DNA from: Tupaia tana
Taxonomy: Eukaryota > Chordata > Mammalia > Scandentia > Tupaiidae
Direction: 5' to 3'
Length of the DNA stretch: 64,000 nucleotides
Assembly (NCBI GenBank): GCA_026018925.1
Contig: JAKSZU010000018.1
Coordinates: 34,319,807 to 34,383,806, forward strand
In this document: piece by piece, positions 56,110 through 64,000 of the stretch
How positions within the stretch are numbered: the stretch's first letter is position 1
How the letters are laid out: every line of letters begins with the position of its first letter
The notes under the pieces: generated by a model
Seen by the model: the letters and a program-made list of their open reading frames with translations, nothing else
What the model was told of the DNA's origin: nothing
Databases searched by the model: none
Position numbers and translations under genes: made by a program

Positions 56110-56475
56110 GCTAGTCCTACAAAAGAGACATAAGGGATAAGATGGTCTTGTCCTTCAGAAGCTTCTAATGTAGTGGGGTGTGGTGATGGGAGGATAAAGC
56201 ATAAGAAGGACCTACAATATTATCAGCATAGGCTGAGTGTCCTAATAGAGATGGAAAGAAAGAACTTTGTTGATTCCATAAAAGGGAATAGCAAATCCGG
56301 TGGCCTGAGCTGAGAAAGGGTCCTGTAGTCGAGGAGGAGTTGGTATGGACCTTAATCCATGCATGGAATCTCAACAGTAGCCACTTGAAGGCAAGAGGTA
56401 TCTTGGAATGAATGGAAGTGGGAAGAGGAAGCCTTTCAGATGGAGGTGATGGCCTGAAGTCGGGAAAATGAAGGA
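56110..56475 (-). repeat. LINE-2 fragment (antisense)
   Basis: 'ttgtccttcagaagcttctaatgtagtgggg' (56148-56178), 'ggaagaggaagcctttcag' and 'tggaggtgatggcctgaag' match the antisense L2 3' part. Confidence 0.6.
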
Positions 56476-56925
56476 CACAAGAAATTAAGGAAGAATTCTA
56501 GAAATAAAATACATACTAGAATATATGTGCAGATGTATACGCATGTGGAAAGTGTATGTATACAGTCAGATACACATTTCACGTTGGGCACTTTGGAGTT
56601 TTCCATCTGCTTACAGAGCTAACAGGACCTCAGCTAGAAGAAGAACGTGAGTCCTTGCTAGTGAGTTTCATTCTTTATACATAATAGAATTGGGGGGAAA
56701 TTCACTTTACTCTATTCATCATTAAACCTTTGATTCCATAAACTATAATACACTTGTAGAAATTCACATTGATCTGCAAACAAAACTGTCCAAGTGCCCC
56801 AACATCTACACTTATGAAAACCAAATTGCTGTGTGAGAAATAGTTTCACGTTATTCGAAAGACCTGGTTAATATTGCATGCACTGACTTTAACTGCAAAA
56901 ACTAGCCTGTTTGTAAAACAATATG
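56476..56925. other. Unassigned non-coding sequence
   Basis: No repeat or exon recognised. Confidence 0.4.
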
Positions 56926-57100
56926 GAGGGGCCAGCATGTGGTATGGTGGTTAAAGGCGCTGGATTCCCACATGACTGACCATGGTTCGAATCTTGGACC
57001 TGGCGGCTTGTTCTCTCACTTTCTCTTTCTCTCTCTGTCTCTGTTCACGTTAAAAAAAATAATAATAATAACAAACAGACTTAATAAATAAAAAAATTCT
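56926..57100 (+). mobile_element. Family B SINE
   Basis: Head 'ggggccagcatgtggtatgg', B box 'ggttcgaatcttgg', CT stretch, tail 'aataataataataac'. The usual 'ggtcaaattaaa' is changed to 'gttcacgttaaa'. Confidence 0.9.
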
Positions 57101-57860
57101 TAGAAATAAACGATATTGATTAGGTACAGGACAATGGCAGTTTTGGATTTAGGAATTTGTTTTTCCAGAAATAGAAGCATTTCTTTATCCTATTTCTTTT
57201 AGTAGATGTCATTTTCTTACGAACACATCCAGATTATTTCTCATACTTAAAGAATGTGAGTATTTACAATTGGGGTGAAGTGGGTGTTTCTTGATCAATG
57301 CATGTGTGTGCAATTTTGGACTATCCCTGGTTTAGAATGATAAAGTCTTGAGGTGAAGTCAATCTGCCATTACTTTCTGATGGATGACATTTTCTAGTAG
57401 TGAGAGAGTATTGAGGAAATAAGCTTATTTTTCTCCCTTTGCCACCACTTATGATGAAGGGGATATCTTTCCTTTTCTTATTTTTGTCATCTGTGATGCA
57501 GCTGCTCTGGTGGCCTCTGAGCTACTGGTGATGAGAGGGATGTGGGATAGAGGAGTAGGCTTGGCATTACCATGTGTTTACCAGTTTTAGAAACAAACAG
57601 TTTTTGAGATGCACAACTGTTACCATCTTACTGGCAAACAAGGCCTTTTATCATTCTAAGAGGTACATTTCTGTTTTGTCATAGGAAAATTGTTTTTGCC
57701 CGTTTGTTCTTAGGAATTTTCCTTTATAGATCTTTTTGGACTCTGTTGATCTACTGAGGAATAATTTATATACTGTGGAGTTAATGCTTATTTTATTCTC
57801 TCATAATAAATCAAGGTCATATGACAGATCATTGCCATGTTTTCTTTCTTTTTTTAAAAG
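57101..57860. other. Unassigned non-coding sequence
   Basis: No repeat or exon recognised. Confidence 0.45.
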
Positions 57861-57861
57861 A

Positions 57862-58060
57862 ATTATTTATTGGGACCAGCAGGTGGCATGGTGGTTAAGA
57901 CACTGGACACTCCCACATGGTCGACCACGGTTCAAGTCTGGACCTGGCGGCTTGCTTTTTACTTTCCCTTTTTCTCCTTTCTCTCTCTCTCTCTCTCTGT
58001 ATGTCTGGTCAAATTAAAATAAATGAATGAATAAATAAAATAAAATAATTATTTTAAAAA
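57862..58060 (+). mobile_element. Family B SINE, sense half of an inverted pair
   Basis: Head 'gggaccagcaggtggcatgg' at 57872, B box 'ggttcaagtct', 'ctggtcaaattaaaataaatg'. The flanks carry 'aattattta'-like words. Confidence 0.92.
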
Positions 58061-58061
58061 T

Positions 58062-58225
58062 TATTTAATTTGATTTATCATTATTATTATTATTATTAAA
58101 TTTATTATAGAGCAAGTGCACTCACCAGAGAGAGAAAGTAAAAAAGCAAGCTGCCAGGTCCAGAACCTGAACCATGATCAGCCTTATGAGTTCAGCACCT
58201 TTACCACCATGCCATGTGCTGGCCC
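58062..58225 (-). mobile_element. Family B SINE, antisense half of an inverted pair
   Basis: It begins 'atttaatttgatttatcatt' and ends 'catgccatgtgctggccc'. An ATT run (58079-58099) is at the tail. Tail-to-tail with the copy at 57872. Confidence 0.9.
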
Positions 58226-58486
58226 ACCACATCTTCTTTATATAAAATTTCCTTCTCCACAGCAGCCTCTTTTGCTCATCTACTTTTCTATTGTCCTACT
58301 GACACTGGAGGTGAGTATTTGCGGATTTTTGCATATGGCTTCCTGGAGGTGTACTTATGTCTGTCTTGTCTTCATAACTCTGTGAGGGTAGATGGTACCT
58401 GGATTTCTGCTCTGTGCTTTCAGTATTATGACCTTGTCATTAATGTCATTAAATCCAAGTTATATTTATTTCCGCCTCACTGTATT
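58226..58486. other. Possible older part of the L2 that follows
   Basis: Pyrimidine-rich sequence with frames of 89 and 100 codons. It may belong to the LINE-2 recognised from 58487, but I cannot align it. Confidence 0.35.
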
Positions 58487-58560
58487 TCAGGTTTTTGTAG
58501 CATTCAACATTATTAATCACTTTCTCCTTGCTAAAGTCTTCTCTAAATGTCAGGAATATT

Positions 58561-58838
58561 GGGGCCAGTAGGTGGCCTAGTGGTCAAGGTGCTGGGCTCC
58601 CATATGGGTGACCGTGGTTCAAGTCCCATATCAGGCAGTCTGAAACTCACACTGGGTGTGGGGGTGTGTGTGTGCGCGCGCGTGCGTACCTAAAATCCCA
58701 GGAGCAGAATGGAGGAAAAGGGATCTCAGCATGGCTATTCCCTCAGGAAATGATTTCTCACTTTCCCTCTCACTGTCTTTGTCTCTGGCAAGCACACACA
58801 CCCTATGGCCAAAACCTAAAAACAAACAAACAAAAACC
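58561..58838 (+). mobile_element. Family A SINE inside L2
   Basis: Head 'ttggggccagtaggtggcc', B box 'ggttcaagtcc' (58616-58626), a short GT/GC tract 'gtgtgtgtgcgcgcgcg' (58665-58681), 3' end 'ctatggccaaaacc' and tail (AAAC)n. Confidence 0.92.
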
Positions 58839-59538
58839 CCACCCTTTCTAGGCTACCTTCTATATCTCTTGACTCCTCAGCTCTTCCTGAAGCTCCTTTG
58901 CTGAATCAACATTCTGGTCGTTAAATATTGGAGTTTCTCAAGCTTCTACTCTAGACCTCTCTCACCTTACCCTGTAGGCTCTCCCTTCCTAGTCTCATTC
59001 ATCTTCAGGACTTCTTTGAATGCCTATACCTATGATTCAGCCCATCTTTCAAGGCTGATTCTGTTTAACTTCCCTTTCCAGTTAATGGCATTGCTACATA
59101 TCCTGTTATGACATTCCTAAACCTAGACATCTTCCTTGACAGTTATTTCTCTCTCTCATCTCATCAGTAAGTCCAGGGGAAGCACTTCTAAAAAAATTCC
59201 TGTGGTTCATCCACTGCTCAACTTTACCCATCCTCATCCCTTCCCTTTCTACCCTTCATTACCACCGGAGTTCATGTTCTCATCATCTCTGTCTGGTCTG
59301 CTGATGCCAGACCCTGGTCTATCAGTACCCACCCTAATTGATTCTGTACCCTATATCCTTCTTGATGGCCTACTTCACAAGTGAAGTTTCTCATTCGTTC
59401 AATTCATTTATATCTGTGATAATTTGACTACTGTTTTATTTCTCTTTGTTGGGCTAGATGGTTCATGATGGCATGGACCATCTTTTTGACACATGTTGTT
59501 TTCTCACTGCTTTAGCAAACTTGCTGGTACATAGAAGG

Positions 59539-59657
59539 TATGAGGAGGTCTTCCAAAGCATGTTATGAAAAACTATGCTTAGACTTCAAAACAAATTTTT
59601 GCACCCATGTACATGCCAAATTCCAATTTTCCATGACATTTTTGAATTTCCCTCGTA
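59539..59657. mobile_element. Mariner-type MITE, family 2, inside L2
   Basis: A 115-bp core (59541-59655) between TA at 59539-59540 and 59656-59657. Left 'tgaggaggtcttccaaagcatg', right 'catgacatttttgaatttccc'. Removing it rejoins the L2 3' end, which confirms the insertion. Confidence 0.9.
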
Positions 59658-59695
59658 TTTGTTGTATGAATGAGCAAATGAATGAACAGTAAAAT

Positions 59696-60108
59696 TTGAT
59701 TGTTGCTGTTTGTTATATTCAGGATTTAAGTTTACTTACATGCTTTATGCGGAAAGAGATTAAGGAAATCCTCTTGAGCACTTCCATTGTAAATATATAT
59801 TTTTCTGATTACAGAAGTAGTAGGTGCTAGTTTTAGAAAGCATAGAGATCATAGAAAAACAAAAGAATAAAAGGACCTCTCGCACGGTTTGTGGTTTTGA
59901 ATCATGGTTTTTGTTAATGATGACCATTTTCCAATGCCATTTAAACCTCTTCAGTATTGTTTAAGATGTAATTGATAAACTGGAGACAATCAACCTTTCT
60001 AGAACGTTTATCCTTGATGAAAGAAGACTCAGACTAAATAACACTGTTTAATTAAAGAAATTTCCCAAAAATATTGGAGTCCAAAAGGGTTTTTTGTTTT
60101 TGTTGTTT
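59696..60108. other. Possible old LINE fragment
   Basis: 'gattacagaagtagtaggtgc' and 'tagaaagcatagagatcatagaaaaac' (59833-59859) resemble an old L1M-type segment. Weak. Confidence 0.35.
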
Positions 60109-60109
60109 T

Positions 60110-60290
60110 TTTTTTCAAAGTTTATTTATTTAATTCTTTTGTAAGAGAGAGACAGACATCCCTAACATAGTCTTCACATTGCAATCCACCATGAGCATAT
60201 GTTCATGTGTGCCTGGTGTTCTCAAGGAGGTCCTGGGATACAAACCCAGGACCTTTTCCATGTGGGTTCAATTGTAGTCCATAAGCCCTG
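60110..60290 (-). mobile_element. Family C SINE, antisense half of an inverted pair
   Basis: 'aagtttatttatttaattc', 'agagagacagacatcccta', 'ggatacaaacccaggaccttttcc' (60236-60259) and 'gtagtccataagccc'. Confidence 0.8.
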
Positions 60291-60325
60291 ATGAACATTA
60301 GGCTCCAATTAAAATATAGTATATG

Positions 60326-60562
60326 GGCTAGACAATGGCACAGCGATGAAACACAATGCTCTGGATGCCCAGCTCTCATGGGAATGTTCTAGATTCACAT
60401 CCAGAGACCTTCCTAAGTATACCAGCCTCATGTGGATCCATATTCTAGGGCTGCCTGAAGCCAAGGGTGGATTGTGGCATCTGGACCCTGTAGGTGTGCT
60501 CTTTTTTCTTTCTCTGTGTCTCTCACTCATGGAACAAATAAATGAAAGTTTAAAAAAAAATA
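60326..60562 (+). mobile_element. Family C SINE, sense half of an inverted pair
   Basis: Head 'gggctagacaatggcacagcg', B-box region 'tagattcacatccag', body 'ttgtggcatctggacc', 3' end 'ctctcactcatggaacaaataaatg' (60521-60545) and poly-A. It is head-to-head with the copy at 60110, separated by about 35 bp. Confidence 0.82.
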
Positions 60563-63242
60563 CATATATTTTGTCAAAAATATGTCTTCTACTCATTAAC
60601 TACTGCTACTTTATAAAACTCCATATGCTTATATGGACTTTCTGTCATTCAGATTACTCAGGCCAGTATGAGGATACTTTGGTCAATATTTGTCACAAAG
60701 CTAACACTGTATATAGTTCTAGATGACCACATAAAGCATGAACTTCAGGTTCTACCACTAGGAATGAATCTCATCTCTCTGGTAAAGTTTATTTATTTAT
60801 TTATCTGTGCCTTGTCTATTAGAGGTAGCAACTTCAATCCAACTATGGATAGTCAGACACGTGAGGATTTCATCTTAGCTTTTATTTTCCAAAAGCATGT
60901 GAGGGGTATATAATTGTACATGCTGGAATGAGGTCAGCTCTTTGAGTCAATGCGAGAGTGAAGAACTTTGACTTAATGTAACACAGCATATTTCCTGCTT
61001 TCTCTGGAGGGTTTATTTTCCCCTGGAGAGTTCTGATCTTTTATGTTGAAAGCTTCCCCTTTATATGCATTTTTTCCCCTCCCCAGTTGTGTGGTAGGAG
61101 ATTCAGCTTCACCTCTTTGTAATCTTATTAAAGTCATTAAAACATGAAAGCAAAACAGTGTGGGTGATATGCATTGTTTTTGAAGGTGTGGTGTTTGTGT
61201 GGGGGGCATATTTTTGGGTTGGAGTGTTTAGCACAGTGGAAAAGGGAGCAGCTTACAGCCCGTGCCAGATGGACATCCCTTGTGGAATCTGTTACTTATC
61301 CCAAGGGCCCTATTATATGGGGTTTATTTTCAATATTAATCATGATATGAAGGCAGCTGCAGTTCTTAAAAAAAAAATCATACCTCTAACTTATTTTTAT
61401 TATGGCCAAAGAAATTTATAGATCGGCTTTATAGATGGATTCTACTTTTTCCCTCAGATATTAACCAGCATGGTAGAATGTATAGTCATTTTTTCTATGT
61501 GCCATGGATATTCCTCCACTAGTAGCCATTAGGGAAAAAAAAATCTTGTTGTTAGGAATAAACGAAGCCCGTATAGGCTGGTAATATGTGTACTTTGTTT
61601 GAGAGTCACTATAAATAAATGAGGTGCTTGACATTTTACTTTTAAACTTTTTTTTTTAACTTTTTAAGCAGGAATTTCTTCTCCAAATAGTTGCATTTTT
61701 AATCGCAGCATATCAAGAGAGTAAATAAAATTTCACAAGTCTTTGGCTTAAAATGCAGCCTAAGTAATATCCCTTCTAAAATTTTTACATCTGTTTTACC
61801 TTCTGTTTTTCTTTTGGTCACTTTTGCATTTACAACATGATATAATTTGCCTAAATACAGTTGAGTCACTCTTCTGGAATAGAATTTGTTTTTTTGCTGA
61901 AGTGAGTAAAAATTTAATATATGATTTAAGAAGAGCTGCTTACAAATTGCTGCATAATCACATCTTTTTAAATTTCTGTAAGGAAATGTTAAGGTAACTT
62001 TGAATGTCTTAACATATGACTATTTGGGATCCCAAGAATTAAATGCTTCCATTTTTAAGGAATACTTAAATTCATAAAAAAAAATGCTTAAATAAATTTG
62101 AGCTGTATACCAGATTAACATTGACATCTTGACTGAATTCCATTATTTGTCTTCAAGATGAAAGCCAGTGGCCCCTACTTTGAAGGGCTTTTATTTTATG
62201 GTTATGTTTAAGAAACCATTAGTCTCATACTCAGGCAATTAAAATATAGATTTAGAAAAAAAAAAACCTTCCATTTAACATAAATATAAGATATAAAATC
62301 TTAAGTTACAGATTTTGGAATAGTTGGTTGAGCGGAATGTGATTTTCTTTCTCTTGCCCCAAAACCTCATCAGAAATGGGATTTAGATCCTCTTGTGAGC
62401 CTTTTCCTAGTAAAAGATTTTAGATAAACAAACATAACTAGTAAAATATGGAGAAACTAATGAAAGCTATACGATCACCCATCTGGTAAAAACTTGTCCC
62501 GACAGAATTCAGGCAATCATAAAATCACAGAAAAATGTATGTAATCAAGATATTCTTGCAGTGTGAGCAAAAGCTCTCTTCCAAGGTGCTGTAAAACTCT
62601 ACCCTGACATGTTGCTCTAGCCAGACTACTACCAGTGGTTTCATAGATTCTTATAATTTCTTATCAAGTATCTGCAAGGTGCTCTTAACCGATGACAGAT
62701 GTGCATTAATAAACATTAATAGACCTCATATGTAACCCTCCTTGAGTTAAATACTTATATATGCTTATGACTTTCTTATCATTGATGATTTTTGAGTTAA
62801 GTAGGCTTTAGGCATTTGGTTTATCAAACACGATTGAGACTTAAATCACTGATAATACTTCAGGAAGAATTTATAGGTTTATTGATCTTTTTAAAATGTT
62901 AGTCTTAGAAGAATATGTCAAACTGTTTCTATTTCTTGACATATTCTCAGCCAGAGCAAAAATTAAAAAGAAAAAGAAAGAAAGCATGCAAGCAAGTGAG
63001 TATTTATATAAATGAGAAGTGTTGTCACCAACAACCAGCTAGTTGATACATATTTGAAACACATTTAAGTTAATCCTTGATTATGGTCAATAGTCTTATA
63101 AGTAGATCTATCTAAAGTCAGCATAATGCCCACCTGAAGAAAGAACATGGATTGGGTTTAGATATTGTAGAAGTAATGATCCTGTAATATTTAATATACT
63201 TTAAATGTCTTTTATTTATGCATAATATATAGATTAATCACT
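60563..63242. other. 2.7 kb block with almost no recognisable repeats
   Basis: Apart from a short (TTTA)n at 60789-60803 I see no transposon. The open frames (up to 87 codons at 61158-61421) have no recognisable domains. AT-rich unique sequence; a second candidate regulatory block. Confidence 0.5.
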
Positions 63243-63375
63243 GTAGGGTTTCACACTCTCGGTACTATTGATATTTTGGACAGGATCATTTTAATTGTGG
63301 GAGGCTGCCCCGTGCATTGTAGTTTGGTTAGCAACACCCCTAGCTTTAACCACTGGCTGCCAGAAGCCATGACAA
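63243..63375 (+). mobile_element. MER5-type hAT MITE, truncated
   Basis: 'gggtttcacactctcggtac', 'tattgatattttggacagg', 'gtgcattgtagtttggttagc' and 'ccactggctgccagaagcc' match the left two thirds of MER5A. The right end is missing, next to the start of a SINE. Confidence 0.8.
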
Positions 63376-63384
63376 TAAAATCTC

Positions 63385-63630
63385 TCTAGGTTCAGCCTGG
63401 TGGCATACTCCATTGCAAACTAAATTGTGGTGCTGGAAGCTATACAGCCAGCCACGAATTTGGATGCTCAGATCAGCCTGAATACACACTAGGCTCATAT
63501 ACACATGCCCAGAATCCTAACAAACTGGAGGGCTGTTGTCAAGGGTGCGTCAAGGATGCTTATTTCTCTCTCTCTCTCTCTCTCTTTCTCGCATGTGTGC
63601 TCATATGCTCTCTATCATCAATAAATCCTG
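63385..63630 (+). mobile_element. Family C-like SINE, sense half of an inverted pair
   Basis: 'gttcagcctggtggcatactcc' (head), 'cagcctgaatacacactagg', 'aatcctaacaaactggaggg' and 'tctatcatcaataaatcc'. A (TC)n run (63565-63588) fills the CT stretch. Confidence 0.72.
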
Positions 63631-63890
63631 TTTTTGTTTTTTTTGTTTGGTTTTGTTTTTGTTTTTGCCACAAGGTGCATGCACTTCCCAGAGAGAGAGA
63701 GAGAGAAAGAAATCATTCCACAAGGGGGGATAGCTACACCACAATCCCTTCTCTATTCTCCTCTTGTGATTTTGGGCACACACACGTATACATGCCAAGC
63801 ATGATTTTTCCACCTGCCAGGTCTGGGACTCAGGCCATGGCTGGCCATGTGGAATCTAGTGCTTTAACTGGCATGCCACCTGCTGGCCTC
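63631..63890 (-). mobile_element. Family A SINE, antisense half of an inverted pair
   Basis: Tail (TTTTG)n at left, 'tttgccacaaggtgcatgc', 'cccttctctattctcctc', B-box complement 'gggactcaggcc' and head 'catgccacctgctggcc'. Confidence 0.9.
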
Positions 63891-63892
63891 CA

Positions 63893-63938
63893 TGAGTGTG
63901 TGTGTATATATCTATATATACACATATGTATATATATT
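63893..63938. repeat. TG/TA microsatellite
   Basis: 'gagtgtgtgtgtatatatc' continues as TA/CATA units beside the SINE head. Confidence 0.9.
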
Positions 63939-64000
63939 TTTAATAAGAAAAAGTAAAGAAAAAACAAAACAACTCTCTAGATATCATCAAATGTCCCCTT

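Larger units (their letters stand above)
58487..59695 (+). mobile_element. LINE-2 relic, split by a SINE and a MITE
   Basis: 'gtagcattcaacattattaatcac' (58497-58520) is the L2 reverse transcriptase region before the catalytic motif. After the SINE, 'tgcctatacctatgattcagc' (59021-59041) corresponds to the Y-A-D-D-type segment, here with D-to-non-D changes. The 3' end is 'ctggtacatagaagg', interrupted by the MITE, then 'tttgttgtatgaatgagc'. All frames are broken. Confidence 0.68.

Noticed and set aside
1-64000. Endogenous retrovirus or LTR elements
   Set aside because: I looked for TG...CA long terminal repeats, primer-binding sites and gag/pol-like frames and saw none that I could support.

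Overview
The window is nuclear DNA from a placental mammal. It holds LINE-1 fragments, several LINE-2 and MIR relics, MER5/MER20/Tigger-type DNA transposons and long simple repeats, and it lacks gene-dense or bacterial features. I found no protein-coding exon, rRNA, tRNA gene or CpG-island promoter. The longest open frame (224 codons, about 27.75-28.43 kb) is a read-through of two SINEs and a (TTCC)n tract. The window reads as intergenic or deep-intronic DNA.

The dominant content is about 60 copies of lineage-specific tRNA-derived SINEs, which I sort into three working families. Family A (about 260 bp) has a tRNA-like head with A and B boxes, a unique body with an 'AGAATGGAGGAGAAGGGATTG' core (positions, not sequence, are given below where longer), a C-run/G-run hairpin, a CT-rich stretch, 'CTATAGCAAAAACCTCTC' and an A-rich tail. 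Family B (about 150 bp) has the same type of head joined directly to a CT-rich stretch, then 'GGTCAAATTAAAATAAATAAA'. Family C (about 200-260 bp) is a more diverged set with a different head and a 3' end near 'TCATGGAACAAATAAATGAAA'. None matches Alu, B1/B2/ID, rabbit C, carnivore CAN, ruminant Bov-tA, equine ERE, hedgehog ERI, armadillo DAS or AfroSINE as I know them. My leading but unverified guess is a colugo (Dermoptera); a treeshrew or another lineage with private tRNA SINEs is possible.

Layout: 0-8 kb is SINE-rich with microsatellites. 8-12 kb is sparser. 11.9-13.2 kb holds an L2 with an L1 3' end next to it. 14-20 kb has MIR, MER20-like, SINE-in-SINE and SINE-in-L1 structures. 20.9-22.4 kb is quiet. 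22.4-29.9 kb is dense, including a three-level nest (SINE in mariner MITE in L1). 29.9-31.3 kb is quiet. 31.3-43.6 kb is SINE-dense. 44.05-47.94 kb is the largest repeat-poor block. 47.9-60.6 kb has L2 relics broken by later insertions. 60.6-63.2 kb is again repeat-poor. Two mariner-type MITE families recur, with TA target duplications and palindromic ends.

No genes act together here. The useful biology is the insertion history (L2/MIR, then L1/hAT/Tigger, then mariner MITEs, then SINEs) and a few repeat-poor blocks that could be conserved regulatory sequence. Conservation cannot be judged from one sequence.
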